A DNA stretch of 64,000 nt from Lithospermum erythrorhizon (GCA_019722365.1 JADFUC010000517.1:248001-312000); one strand, 5' to 3'; shown: positions 13,020 through 25,434, counted from the first letter of the stretch. Numbers and translations are program-made. Notes: generated by a model from the letters alone, not told the origin.

Positions 13020-14300
13020 GTCTTTAGAAGGTCCTTCCTCAGCTCCAATTAATTCTGGAAGATCAGTGATTTTTTAGTGCCGGCTAACAAGACACATAGT
13101 CAATGTTTCACAATTCATTCTTGTACATATATAGCTACTATTTTTTGAACATGTCCTTATATTAGCTAAAACAAATTTTGATCATCTTTTGTGGAAATAG
13201 CGAATATTACTTTACCCCTCTGATTATTTGAACCAAAATTGATTCTGTAAAGTAATTCATCTTTCTAAATTCTGATTCATATAATTTTGCATATAGACTT
13301 TGGTTAGGAAATATTAGGTCCAATGTTAAACTGTAATTCTAATTCCTCCAATTTATCTTTAGCAAAGGAATATAATAATTAGTAACTACGGAGTAGTAAA
13401 CATGGAATCCGGATAAAACGTGACAAGGGCACAGTGATTCAGTGAGAAATGTGCTATGTATTTTGTCTTCCTATTCCATAATGCATCTAGCTCCCGTCAG
13501 TGGCGGAACTTAGAAGATATTAATGGTTTTGTTTGTTTTGGAGTGGATCTAGATAAATAAAGGATAATATCCTTATTTATTTTGTTTGAATTTTTAAAAA
13601 ATTATTTAAATGTATTCTAAAATTCATTTTCAGATATAGTTACATTCAGCTTAAGAATTTATTCACTTCGAAATGGAGTCCACAATGTATTCATTTTTAG
13701 TCGAGTTAATATTATCCGGCGATAATTTAATACATTCGTTTTGATTCAGCGCCGATTAAAAACTTACGGGTTAATTTAAAAGATTATCGCCCTGTGATGA
13801 TTAACCGATTGAGCGTCTGATAAGAGAACTGTGGCTTTCAAATTTTGAAAATTTTAGAGTTTATTGTTAAAATATAAGTAATTTTAAGATAAAAAATATA
13901 TGATTGGTCACACACATATGTAATAAAAATCCTAAATAGACTTAATTTCCTTCAAACCCCTCTTTCGTATTGTTAGATCCAGTACAAAGTTGTATCCATA
14001 AGGGGAATTATAATAATGTGATTAAAAAATATCCAACTTAAGTATATATAGGTAGCCCAGTACCTTAATGAACTAATCCGTGTTGATTGATATAGCTAAC
14101 GACCAGTTGGACTCTTGCTTTTCGGTCTTGGACCACACTGAGCTCGAAGCGGCGAAAAGAGCACCTGGTTAAAGGCTTAAGCGAGACCCACGGTGTCGCG
14201 GCTACCAAATCGAGCATTTGAAGGATATGAGGGGACATAACTTTTCACATCATTTATAAATACCAACATTTCGTCATATAGATATTGTTAACAGAGACTT
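13020..14300. other. 3' UTR of the VIP1 gene and intergenic DNA
   Basis: The first 100-200 bases after the VIP1 stop probably form its 3' UTR, but no clear poly(A) signal can be fixed. The rest is AT-rich with no open frame of interest. About 14095-14230 is more GC-rich and could be leader or LTR sequence of the copia element that follows; I found no matching partner to prove this. Confidence 0.5.
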
Positions 14301-14999
14301 TTTAATTAATTTTACACATTTTATTTGACATTTACGAGTTAGATTATCGAGTGCCGCGCCAATTCGACATTGAATCACACCGTTTTAGAGACTCGCCCTC
14401 ATTAAGACCTTGTATGGAACAGACGGTAAGGATCAGCATTTTCACCACAATGGGCCCAGGTCAGTTTCGAGAAATTTTTTCTGTATTATTAATGATCTGT
14501 CCAGGGGAAACCATAACGGCGGATTGGATAATTAAAACAAATCACTTTATATTATCGTGATTATAGCCATACTGCCGTGTGTTGGAGGTCGTGTATTAGT
14601 GAGTGTAATTGTGTGAGATTCGTTTTGTATCGTAAAAGACAGTCCAGAGATATATATTAACACAGCAAACTCGTTGTAAATATTTGAGTTAATCTGATTA
14701 CAAGTCTAAATGTATCGAGTCTAGCGACCTAGGTTACTCATTAGCAATAATTTTTTTTTCTCCATGCGGCATTTCTCTTGCCGTGTATTTCCCAATGGTG
14801 GATCGTGAAGAGGAAGATTAGGCGACCTCTTCATATTACGCAGTTTCGAGGATCGACTTCCTTTTATTTCTCGGTGCATTCACGAGAATGAAAATACGGA
14901 TGGTCGAGGCAGTGGCCCAGTTACTTTGAGAGAGGCTCGTCGGAGTTTTTTCTCGTGGCGTTAATAGCAGTTTGAAAGCGTAAGCTGAAATTTTGTTAA

Positions 15000-15500
15000 T
15001 TCATGATTGTTTCATGGATCTTAAACATCGAGCAGCGCTGGCCGCAAATAGTGCGTATTTTGGGGAGGCTAAGCACATGGGATTGTTGGCAAAAGATTCT
15101 CATTGCTAACCGATCCTTCTGACAATTGGTGATGGTACTTTCATTGTCGCGGAAACTAAAGGGATGTGCGATGATTATTATAATAAACTTCTTGGGTTGT
15201 TTGTGAGCTTTCTGCGCCTCAGACACTTCCTTTTCTTGTGGACATTGTGTGATGAGGCCCATTTCAGATTGATTGGGATGAGGAAAAACTTCATCAATTC
15301 TTGGTGGGTGTCTATGATGATTTGTATGAGATTGTCCAGTCTAATTTGTTGTCGCGTGTCCCGGCTCCTTCCTTGGATGATGAGGCGTTCACATTTTTAT
15401 CGAATGAACATTAAAAATCTTTGGCTCGAGGCACTTGCCCAAATACGTCGACAGCATTACGCCCATTTCCCCAATCTACGTGCTCCCAGCTCTATGATTG
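15000..15500 (+). pseudogene. Copia gag remnant
   Basis: Reading across frames gives DDYYNKLLGLF (about 15169-15201), resembling the SDYYTKLKGLWDEL stretch of copia gag. After a shift, DWDEEKLHQFLVGVYDDLYE, then SNLLSRVPAPSLDDEAF at about 15268-15390, matches the EEERVHQFLMGLDD and RSNLLSQDPLPSL region of the UBN2-type gag domain. A TAA follows. A weaker match just upstream (SWILN-like, about 15010) may be earlier gag. Confidence 0.8.
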
Positions 15501-16372
15501 TCGGGATCTTCAGTCGGTGTACTGGTGGCCAAAATCGGAGGAGGCGCGGCCAGTACCTCTGCTGATACACAGTTTATCGGTTGGTGGGAGAAGCGTATTA
15601 TGGGAGCTGGGGGTTTTCGTTCCAGTGCCCAGCGGCGCCCTGCTCCGTCTTGCCTTCTTTGGCCGGGGGCAAGGGGGGGACTCGCTTACCCGTGCTGATG
15701 TGGTTGTGGGCAAATTCGAGGCGGATGTTCCTGCTTAGAATTAGTGCTTCTTTGGTTATTCTGCAAGCGAGGTTAGGTAATCTTTTTGAACATGATCAAG
15801 TGTCAGCTGACGTGATCAGAATATTTGAGTATTTTTTCAATACATGGATTATTGGTTACAGTCTTTCATCACTACGGATAGTATTTTTTGCAGCGGATAC
15901 TACGTTCGATTTATAACCGCATTGGTTTTTGCAGATAATTATTTGGCGTAACTTAGCGCGTCGAAGGCGTTTGTCGAGTGTATACTTTTCATGTTTATTT
16001 GTTCCAGAATTTGAGTTGATCTATTATTTGTCTTCCACTTTAATTGATCGATTCTTTGATGCATTATTTCTTGATGAGTTATGTATTATCACGACCCAGC
16101 GTTGAGAACTTTGATTGGAAGGCGGTTGAGCGGAAGGAGGACTTATTTACATAATGATTGGGTGACTATAGTAATGCGGTGATAGTTTCGGTCTCTACCA
16201 GGTTCAAAACTGGCATACCGTCCCTTCTTGGTCATCACTTGGTCATCCTTGGATAAGTCCTCAGTTAGTTTAGAAGTTGATAGAGTATTTATAATGATTA
16301 GATAATGCGTACCTTGTTTGTCGTCAGCATGACGATCTCATGATAATGTTAGTTCTTATCAATCATGAATTA

Positions 16373-16860
16373 TTGCATTGTGATGTATGGGGCTAATAAA
16401 CTTCCTTGGTTAGAGGTACGTTATTTTGCTATTGATGACTCCGAATAGTTTGGGTACTTTGAGACTTGTTGGTACTCTCCCGGAATGGGCGGGTTGAGCG
16501 AAGCAACCGTCACGTCGAATGTTCTTTCCGTGCGCGATGTTTTAGTGATCACTGTGCGGTTACGGGAAGTCGTTCTTGCGACGGTTCGTAGTATGTGAAC
16601 TCACTTTGAGTTTTTAAGGGTGATATAAGTGTCCATTTGATCATGAGACATGTCTATTACCCGTAACTTGGTGTTGGGTGCTTATGCTTCGCTCATAATC
16701 AACTTTCCAAAGGGAACAAATTTAGCTAAGTGGGCGTTATGTATCTTGCTTGTGGTATCTAATACCAAGGTTAGGTTGTATGATCTTTAGTCGGGGGACA
16801 TTTTTGTATCTCGTGATGTCAAATTCTTTGAAATAGAGTTTTCATTTGAATTCGAGTGTG
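16373..16860 (+). pseudogene. Copia integrase remnant
   Basis: LHCDVWG is encoded at 16373-16393, the start of the integrase catalytic core (usual HCDVWGPY), followed in shifted frames by residues like RYF and FGYF. Near 16680-16730 a GCLCFAHNQ-like stretch is readable across frames, and at about 16768-16830 VRLYDL, stop, SGDIFVSRDVKFFE matches the KVYDLETGEIFVSRDVVFHE junction after integrase. Several stops and frameshifts separate these. Confidence 0.82.
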
Positions 16861-17248
16861 CGAAATTAGGCGTTTGTGTGGTGGGTCAATTCATGCGCTT
16901 TTGCTAGATGGCTGATTTGGGATTCTGGTACAGGTAGGGTTAATTGCCTCACGACTGCCGTGAAGACCCCATGCCGGCGTTAGGCGGCGGGGAGCAACTC
17001 CGCGTTCCTGGCTGTCGAACCGGAAGGGGGTTGTCCACTGTTTGAGACCCCGCGCGGACCTGTTTTTATGATCCATGATTATGCCGCTTTAGTGGTTGAG
17101 CAGTTGTGTAATAGAGTGGCTTGCGCCTTATTAACTGATTATGTTTCTTGATTATGTTACCATATTATCTGGCGTCTAAGTCCCTATACTCATAGCGTCT
17201 TATTCCGCTCTAGGTAGTCATACATCCACCAAATTTCATTATGTAGCT

Positions 17249-18103
17249 TTGATATTATTTTTTTCCTTGCTTGCCTTACTTTTTCTTGTGATGTGGGTTG
17301 AGCCTCGTAATTTCTCGAGGCCATTTAAGTCAATTTGGTGTAGCGCCATGGGACAAGAAATTGCGACTCTCGATTCTGCGATACTTGGGTGTGGAACGCT
17401 TCCGGCAACGAAAACAGCAGTTGAAATAAGTATAAAATTAGTATCGTTCAAATCGTGCATTGAGAAGTTGCGCGGGTTGGTTATTCTTTAGAATCTCTGT
17501 GTGTTTTCTCGTATTGATTTCAGAGACTTTTACTGCCTTTAAAATAGTCCTTATTGTGTGCACACTGATTTGTAGTAGTAGCAAAGGTAGAATTGCATCA
17601 GATGTTAAGCAATGCATTCTGCGTATTGGAAGATGAGGAGGTATATATAAGAGCATCTTCGGGTTCTATGAAGCGTCCGGGTGTGAAACGTAGTTTGAAA
17701 AAAGTCCTTATATGGTCTCACGTTACGAAAGCGCTGTGTTGTTGGTTCTCTAGAAAGTTGTTGCCGTTAAAAATCATATGGTTTTCAATCATTGATTACT
17801 CTCTCTGTTCTTACTGAGTGCTTGACGGTGTATGTACTTGTTTATGTTGATGACTTGATTGTAGCAGGGAATGATGCCACAGCTTTGGCCGCGTTCAAAG
17901 CTTATTTGGGACGGTGCTTTCATATGAAAGATTTGGGCATCCTGAAGTACTTTCTTGGCATCGAGGTTGCTCGTAGTGGGGATGGTCTTTTTCTGTGTCA
18001 ACATAAATATACTTTGGATATTATTTTTAGGCAGGGTTGTTGGGAGGCCAAGCCATTGCTTTTTCTATTAGGCAAAATCACGCTTTATCGTTGTGAGAAT
18101 TGA
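17249..18103 (+). pseudogene. Copia reverse transcriptase remnant
   Basis: Three frame-shifted pieces together cover the RVT_2 domain. First (17294-17440): EPRNFSRPFK, AMGQEIATLD and TLPATKTAV. Second (17600-17815): NAF, DEEVYIR, SLKKVL, CCWFSRKLLPL and DYSLCSY, corresponding to the HNAFLHGDLEEEVYM to GLKQAPRCWF region. Third (17830-18025): VLVYVDDLIVAGND, then LGRCFHMKDLGILKYFLGIE. The catalytic YVDD is intact at 17843-17854. The product would not be functional because the pieces are out of frame. Confidence 0.93.
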
Positions 18104-19440
18104 CTTACCTTTTGCAAGTTATATAAGCCTTTAGTTGGGGTTTGTTATGCTCACTTTTACTCGCCGGTTGGCATCTGTGCATATTAACAAATTTATCTGG
18201 AACTGCGAGAGAACTAGGATCTTCTTCTGTGGCGTGTGATTAGATTATCGAGGGAGGCGTAGGTCGGGGGTGCTTCTTTTAAATACATTTGTGATACATC
18301 TAGTTATTGCATTTATGATTTGACTATCGATATCGATAATACTCATTAATGAAAGGCCTATAGTGGTCACAAAGAGATGTGAGTGCGATACGTAACACAT
18401 GAAAGATTTTATTATTATAATGTATGTTCCCTTGCAAATCTGATGAAATCACTTTGGAGAGAAATCGCCACAGGTAGAAAATAATTTATCAAGCGATTGA
18501 GGTCCGACTATCGATCTATTTCTCTCTAGCATTCTTAGAAGCTTGATTTGGTGTATTCTTGGACTTAGACTTGGATTTGAGACTTGGGTTTTAAGATTTG
18601 TATGTGTTTGGGTGGTATATGACCAGTTGATTTGAGCTTGAGCAATAATGGATATGATCATGGACTGCGTGTGTGATCCTAAGCAGTTTGGATGTGAGAC
18701 TTGGATAGATTTCGACTGGTGGGATCTTGGTACGGATTCGGATGTGTGAGGACTCTAGATAGGCGTGCGAACTTGCGTGTGATCTGGTGGATTGGATGAG
18801 GCGGGTGTCACAGACACGTGTGATCTGGGCCCGGATAGGGCACAGTCTTCGACTTGGTCTTTGTCTTGGGATATGGTCCGGAACAGGGGTGCGACTTTGA
18901 TCATGGTTGTGGTGAACTTGATCTAGTGCTAGGCTTAGTCGTGGACAGGCTTTGGTTGGATGTGTAATACCCAGCATGGGTGCCTTGGCATCTTGATCCC
19001 GTCTGTTGGATTGAGTTGAGTTCTTGTATTTACTCACGATCTTGAGTGTTATCTATGTAGATATGCTATTCCGTCAATGTTTCGACGAGGCGGGACAAAG
19101 GAAAGCTCACACAACTTCTATATCTGGCACATGTTTACTACGAGGGCACTGTGGCTTGATCGATAGTGATTTGATGTTTGAGATCTGGGTCGATCAGTTC
19201 TCATGTTTTGGATAAATCTGAAATTACACTTTTTGTAGTAATTCAACCATTCTTGATTCGGGAAGTATTGTTTGGCTCTAGGCTTGAAGATTCTTGTGTT
19301 GTTTTGGTGTTGGTTTTTATGATGGTTACCGCTGAAAAGCAATGACTTTCTTCTTAGAATATATCTCTGAAACTTTTTTTATGTTAAATTCTCGGGAGAT
19401 TTTGTTTATTTTTTTTGTGTGGAGTGTGTTTTTGAAAATC

Positions 19441-19470
19441 AAGGGGGGGGATGTTATTTGCTACCGTGCT
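19441..19470 (+). other. Polypurine tract and presumed 3' LTR start
   Basis: AAGGGGGGGGA at 19441-19451 is directly followed by TGTTATTTGCTACC, the usual arrangement of polypurine tract and LTR 5' end in copia elements. It lies downstream of the reverse transcriptase remnant on the same strand. The LTR's right end and its partner were not found. Confidence 0.6.
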
Positions 19471-20640
19471 TTCTCGATTGATGGTTTAATTTAATAATAA
19501 AAATAATAACCAATTCATTGACTTTATTTGGAGAACAATGATGTGCGAATTTCTTTCTTGTTCAAAGGTTGTTTATCCTAATCCTTTTTCTTTTTTCACC
19601 GAGCCTCCATTTTGAGTCCGTTTGTCAAGAAATTCCTATTTTTATTTCGGTTTTCTCGTCAATTTATTTTAATCCGGTCTGGAAAACCCTATTTAATGTG
19701 TGCTCTTGGTGTAATTAGGTTTAATTAATGATAAAACTTAATTTCACCACTTTAATTAATCTCGGTGGCTAAATATCAAAATACAATAAAAGCATATCAT
19801 GGGTTTAATAACTAATTAATTTTATTCAATAAAATACTCTTAATTTAGGGTTTCATAATTTTACTAATTAGATTTTATACAGCGTCATTCGTGTTTAATG
19901 ACATGCGTAAAAGCAGTATATCTTATCTAATTATTACAATTTTAACAATTTGACCCTGACCAAAAGACCCCCCCACACTTCCCAATTTTTTGAAACTTAT
20001 ATATACTTTACATATAAATTGGATACTAAAGTGTTATCTAGTTGGTGTGGGAAGCGATCTTTTTTTTTATCATTGCGTATAGTAGCGGTTTATACGTATT
20101 ACAAGCAATATATGGCTTCCTGAGCCTCGTGAATGGAGTTCAAAGCTGCATAATATATAAAAACTTAAACTTAAGAGAAGTAGATGCAATATTTGATGTT
20201 TGGGAAGAATCCTCTGTAAAAGATGTAAGCTTCTTGTGGATCCAAAAAACTCAAACATTACTAATAACAACAAATATTAATTCATATTTAAAATCATTGC
20301 ATCTGATGAATAAAGCAGAAAAGCGAATATATGATGGGTACAGAACCAAAGCGAATGAAAGGATTTGGCGTGACGGCTTCAAGGAGTTCTGCTTGAAATT
20401 AGATTTAATCCTTCGGTGAAATTTTTTCCAATGTATCGATCACGGATCGACTATATAAGTTAAATAGTCTAATGGATGCTTAGATGTTTGATATGAAGAG
20501 AGAGAAGAGCTGAGACTCTTTTTGAATTGATATTGAATGTGAATATTTCTGATAATAGATGAAATCATTGAATAGAGTGTCCTTAAAAGAAATACTAATA
20601 AGAAGAAGATCCATCAGAATACTAATATTTGAAGTATTAT
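19471..20640. other. AT-rich DNA, partly presumed copia LTR
   Basis: Apart from the unrecognised 125-codon frame nothing is supported here. If 19452 is the start of the copia 3' LTR, its body lies in the first several hundred bases. Confidence 0.4.
20042..20419 (+). CDS. Unrecognised open frame, 125 codons
   Basis: I do not recognise this frame. It starts MVWEAIFFFIIAYSSG with a hydrophobic first 35 residues that could be one or two membrane spans, then becomes mixed and charged (VDAIFDVWEE; ANERIWRDGFKEF). It is uninterrupted in AT-rich DNA where stops are frequent, and a TATATAC stretch lies about 45 bp upstream. No splice partners are evident. It may be chance, an exon of an unannotated gene, or transposon sequence next to the presumed copia 3' LTR. 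Confidence 0.18.
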   Translation: MVWEAIFFFIIAYSSGLYVLQAIYGFLSLVNGVQSCIIYKNLNLREVDAIFDVWEESSVKDVSFLWIQKTQTLLITTNINSYLKSLHLMNKAEKRIYDGYRTKANERIWRDGFKEFCLKLDLILR

Positions 20641-20660
20641 AAGAAAAACAGTAAAAATTA

Positions 20661-20893
20661 CTCCCTCCATCCCATAAAGATTATCCACTTTTTATAGTTG
20701 TAACTGAGGAAACTTTTGACTGCCAAATATATTTGTTTGTGTTGTATAATGTTGATAAAAAATAATGGAAGAGTTTAAAAATGTATTTTTTGATTGAAAT
20801 CGTTCTCACCGAGTATTGCTCTGATACAAGCAATATACGGTCAAAGTTTAAGAGATACAAATAAAAAGTCGAAGTGAACAATCTTTGTGGTAT
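20661..20893. mobile_element. Stowaway-like MITE
   Basis: The left end TA|CTCCCTCCATCCCATAAAGA then TTATCCACTTTTTAT is the typical Stowaway terminal motif. The right end AAAAAGTCGAAGTGAACAATC then TTTGTGG is an imperfect inverted copy. Length about 230 bp, AT-rich, non-coding. The outermost right bases are eroded. Confidence 0.75.
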
Positions 20894-22350
20894 AAGAACC
20901 AATGCAGGTTATGACTCACAAATACCTATATTGTGATTGATTGGGGCAATCTTCCAAAACGCCTGGGGTTGACTATCGAGTAACATGACTTTGTGTGACT
21001 TGTAAGCGAAAATGAGTAGTCTTCAAAAACGTCTAGGATAATCAATTGAAGAAGAAAATTTTTGTATTTTCCTAGAACTCCATGATAAGTCAAAGGGAAA
21101 AGCTTCCATCAAGTGCACCTATCAGAACTCATGAGAAAATCACGTTCATTTGTCTAAAGCACCTCGGCCCACGTGATATCGGTGTGATAGGGCATGATCG
21201 AAGATCTTAATATGTTGTAGCCTATTTGGAGACTTGCCTTGGTTTATAAGCCCCGTCCACAGATTTCCTACAGCTGATGCTTTTGTTCCATGCATTGGAA
21301 CATTTTATTGTATAAAGTAATTTGAATCTGATTTGATCCTTTTGTCGTATTTCTATTTTCATTACTATAAATAGTTCGTCAATCCAAAACATAAAGTCCA
21401 CTTGGTCCCGTAGGAGCAGAAAGACCTATTATACTACTTATATTAATTTGTTCATTTTCTCGTCTCTTTCTAATGGTATGAGGGACAATTTAACTCTAAA
21501 GTTCCCACTTTTCTGCGTTTCAAAATTTTGAAGCCATATATAAACTAAAGTAATTGAGTTACTAGAACTATTCATAACATCCTCGGAAATGTGGTATGTC
21601 TATTTTCATCATATCAAATTGAACATCCTTGTTCCCAAGTCTATATACTATTATCTGAAATAACAAGTTGAGTATTTTCATTAAGATTGCTAGCATAGGG
21701 CTTACGAACCTTTTTCATCCATAATTTATTGTTTTTGAAAGGATTTTGATCGATTTCGGGCTTATCCTCCGTCCTCGAAAGTCGGTGGCGTGTTCAAACC
21801 TATTCCGGCCTAAATGATGTTTTTAGGGGTAGTATTGTAAAATATTAATTGTTTGATGATCTTTCATGATTTTGATGAATTTTCTATGCAAAATTTGCCT
21901 TCATTTTATCACGGTTCCATACGCACCTGACATCAATAATACTCCTTAATGAAAGGCTATAGTGGTCACAAAGAGATATGGTACATCCTTCGTATTTATT
22001 TACAAGCATCATGATATATACTATCTCTCCCGGTGTTACCCAATTTTAACAGTTTGACAGCAACACCGACAATAATAAAAGTCTTAATTACGTACATAAC
22101 GCTTCGAGCTTGCACGAATTGTCAATTTAATTTGTCTCCTCAATTTTGTGTGTTTTCAATTTGTTCTTGTACCGGTTTTACTTTTCAACATGTCCGCTGC
22201 CATCTATTTTCGATGTTAAAGTTGATTGAAATGCATTTAACTAAAGGACAATTTGGAAATTTAACAACTATTAAAGTTTTGTGTCAAACCTATAGTATAT
22301 TATAAAGAGTGCAATGTAGTGCACTCGCCGTAGTCACTCTGGCATGTGTT
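20894..22350. other. Gene-free spacer
   Basis: No coding or RNA gene is supported. A short motif, AAAACGCCTGGGGTTGACTA at 20957, has relaxed copies at 21025 and 25767. The second member of the 40-bp dispersed repeat ends at 21981. Confidence 0.5.
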
Positions 22351-22355
22351 TTTTT

Positions 22356-23200
22356 TAACAGCACAATTATCAACTTCATAATAAAAGCTTCAATAAATTA
22401 TCTTCGATTATTTAATAAACTTTCCAAAGATAATATTTTGAGGTCGGTCAGGAGCCTAAGGATGAGTGCTAAATTAATAATTATTTTCGCCGTTCATTTT
22501 CATTTTATTTTACTCGGTCATATGAAATGCTTTCCGTTCCTTTTCATTTTTTTGCGATTATATTCTGATTAAGCTTCAATAAATTAATATCGATTATTTA
22601 ATAAAATTTCTAAGATAATATTTTTAGTGAGTCCAGTAGAGAACAAGGTGTTAAATTAATAATTTGTTCCTTTTCATTTTTATGCACGATCGTATGTTGT
22701 GCTTTTTATTCGCTTTTTCGTTTTCTTTTTGCAATTATGCTATAGTAAGCTTCGATAAAATTAATCTTCGATTATTTAATAAACTTCTACAAGATAATAT
22801 GTTCGTCAGTCGACTCGAGGATAGAGTGCTAAATTAATAATTAGTGCTTTTTCTTTCATTTTTTTTTTGCAATTATCAACTCAGGTAGAAAACTTGATTA
22901 TTCTTAATAAAAGCTACGAATCTTTATTTTTTTGTTCGATTCCGACTAGGATAAGTTAAATTAATAATTAAGGTACTTTTTAGGTTTCCTTTTGTTTTAG
23001 CATTTTATTTTTCCAATTATCAATTCTGATAAGAAAATCGATAAATTAATCACTGATTATTTAATAAACTCTAAAGATAATATTTTGTAGGTCCGACTTC
23101 GAGACAAGGGTCTTAAAGTAATAATCGTGCTTTTCTTTGTTTATTTCTCATTTTTTGTAATTATAAACTCATTAAACTTCGATAAATTAATATTACATTA
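22356..23200 (+). repeat. AT-rich degenerate tandem array, about six units
   Basis: Units start near 22386, 22566, 22747, 22890, 23031 and 23173 and run about 140-190 bp. Each contains, in order, AGCTTCGATAAATTAAT-like sequence, CGATTATTTAATAAAC, AAGATAATATTTTG, a short GC-richer GGTCCGACTCGAGACAAGG-like block, GTGCTAAATTAATAATTA and a T-rich stretch ending TTTTTGCAATTAT. Divergence between units is high. No protein coding is seen. Confidence 0.85.
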
Positions 23201-23210
23201 AATCAAATTA

Positions 23211-25434
23211 TTACATTGTTAAAATTGAGATAATGATCGAGTTACGACTTTAGTACCGATGCAAACGGTCAATTGCACACAAAATGTCCCGAAAAAATGT
23301 ACACATAGTTATTATTTGATCTCAGTTATAAAGCGCTATGTTAATACATTGAGAGGAAGGATATGAAGGGGGTGGGGTTGGTTCATTAAATTTGATAATA
23401 TTTTAGTTATTGATATAAGTACATATATTTAGTTATATTCAAAAGTGCCTCAGTCTCTTATATGTAAGCCCGAGGTTGCCGCTACTAATAAAACAACATT
23501 AATGCATTAGTGATTTGAATAGTTGAGGTAATTGAAACAAGTGTAGGTAGGAGGCAGCTAAGCCAAATATATTCAGAGGCGGTTAAAACTGCAGATGGAT
23601 AATATAAGGGGCAACGATAAAATAGCGCATACATTGCTCTGACTCTTCTAGTATTCTGATTTAGCGAACAATTTGACCACCAAAAATTTTACTTCCTCCA
23701 TTTCAAAAATTGGTCCATTTGGAATCTCACATTTCCCTTTTTCTTTTAGTTTCATCAAGTAAGAGAACAAAACCTTGTTTGAAGATGTATTATGATAACT
23801 AAAAAAACAATACGTTTGATGACAAAGTCATTGATAACTCACTTCAAAATGAATGCCCAAATATATATCCCATAACCTAATGATTGTAAAACAACAACTA
23901 CTCTCGACCGGTCTATTTTAAAAGCATGGTCCATGTTTTTAGAATCCATGCAATGCAAGAAAATATTTTTTTTTGTTGCCTTGTGTTGTTCCAGCTTTTG
24001 AAGATAAAAAAATAAAACAATGTTGATAGACGTGCTTCAGCTTATTTGACTAGATTCTCAAAAAACAAAAAAACAAAAAATAATGCACTTTTAAACGGCT
24101 CCTATGATTATATGAAATATTTATTCACTACTTTTAGTCATAGCAGTTATCAGCGTTTTGATTTGAGCAGATAGTCTAAAAATCCTTTGTTAACAACTTC
24201 TTCAATTTTTTGCGTTTCGGTCCTTTTATTTAGATAATGTTGTTTTTGGATATTTCATTCATATTGATTAATTTTTTGGTAACATGTTATTTTAGGAATT
24301 GAATCACTTGTTGTGAGGGCGTTTTGGAATATTTTTCAGGGAGAAAGTCTTTTATCACATCCTCGCTTCACATTTTTTTATAACTGTTTCTAAATCATCA
24401 CCGTTCACCACCCGACCCCAGCCCAGTTGCCACATCCCATCGCGCTTTACAAAAATGTTTAAAATTGCCTCAAAACAAGTATTCAACTCCTAAAATATGT
24501 CATTACCAAAATTAGCAAAATGAGTGATCCAAAAGCAGGCGTTATCGAAATAGGGTGGTCAGTCGCAAAATTAAGCAGGTTAGTGATCTTTGGTGCAATT
24601 CATACAGTTTTAATAGATGATTTTACGATTTTATTAAAATAACTTTTAATGTATATAAATATATATATGTGTTTCTTTTAAAAAATATATAAATGTGTAG
24701 TATTTTGATATACTTTATTATTAACTTGATAATTTTCGTTAAATAAAAATTTTGGATGCTCGATCGTGATTATAGAATTTTGTTAGTCTTGATGTGAAAA
24801 AGGAAAAATGTGGCAATCTTTTAGGGATGGAGGTAGTATTTTATAAAAGTTTGAATAAAAATTTATTTGTTTGAGAAAGCTGATAGCCGGATGGTCTCGG
24901 AAAACAGCTTGAGTTATAAGATAGAAGCTTGAACGATTTGACTTTACTTGATATTCTATCGAGTCATCGAACCTCATGTCAAGTAATTGATTCAATATAT
25001 ATATATAGATGCTTTAATAAATTCAAACACTTTGACTTCGATCATTTTTGTGTATGTTCTAGGTTATACTAGACTCAAATCTCTTCGTGAACTTTCCTTA
25101 CAAAAGTTTAATTTTTTTTTCATGTGTAAATATATACATATTAAAAAAAAAAACCACAGTCTTCATATTATCAAAGCATAATCGTATATGAGTAATATCC
25201 AAGGTGGTCATTTAATTTATGCACAATGATTATGTGTAAATACATATTGTATTAGTAATAAACATAATCATTATACACTTATACAAAGATATATATCGAG
25301 GGTTCATATCATATTATTAAATTAATTCTTATATGTATTATCTCGAATCAAAGTCAGAATGAACATTCGTGCCATATTTTCTCTACACACTATTTTACAT
25401 TACAAATTAATCGCTATTTATAATCGTCAGGACA
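23211..25434. other. AT-rich spacer without recognised genes
   Basis: Long A/T runs and short simple repeats only. A possible MITE-like end, TACTTCCTCCATTTC, lies at 23690, but I found no inverted partner. Confidence 0.5.

Larger units (their letters stand above)
14300..19460 (+). mobile_element. Degraded Ty1/copia LTR retrotransposon
   Basis: Frame-broken copia protein segments occur in the canonical order on the plus strand. Gag is near 15160-15400; integrase is at 16373-16860; reverse transcriptase is at 17249-18100, continuing into eroded RNase H to about 18300; a purine tract with a TG start follows at 19441-19452. Stops and indels lie between almost every motif, so the element is dead. 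The left limit is a guess: no 5' LTR matching the sequence after 19452 was found. The 18330-19440 interval is unusually long for the space between RNase H and the polypurine tract and may hold another insertion. Confidence 0.85.
18345..21981 (+). repeat. Dispersed direct repeat pair (about 40 bp) 3.6 kb apart
   Basis: Only the two ends of this interval are repeat. About 18340-18381 reads AATACTCATTAATGAAAGG then CCTATAGTGGTCACAAAGAG, and about 21941-21981 reads AATACTCCTTAATGAAAGG then CTATAGTGGTCACAAAGAG. They differ by a few bases and share no clear flanking sequence. They could be fragments of one transposon family. Confidence 0.7.

Noticed and set aside
15510..15738. Several overlapping open frames on both strands
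   Set aside because: The local GC-rich patch lowers stop frequency; it sits between the copia gag and integrase remnants and no frame has a recognisable domain.
16891..17076. 61-codon minus-strand frame in a GC-rich patch
   Set aside because: It lies inside the plus-strand copia pol region between integrase and reverse transcriptase and has no independent support.
18591..19037. 148-codon minus-strand open frame with a basic, His/Ser/Arg-rich translation
   Set aside because: It lies opposite a GT-rich low-complexity plus strand beyond the copia RNase H remnant; the composition explains the open frame and no domain is visible.
23690..23960. Stowaway-like end TACTTCCTCCATTTC and a later TGGTCCATG phrase
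   Set aside because: The second phrase is in the same orientation, not inverted, so no MITE can be delimited.
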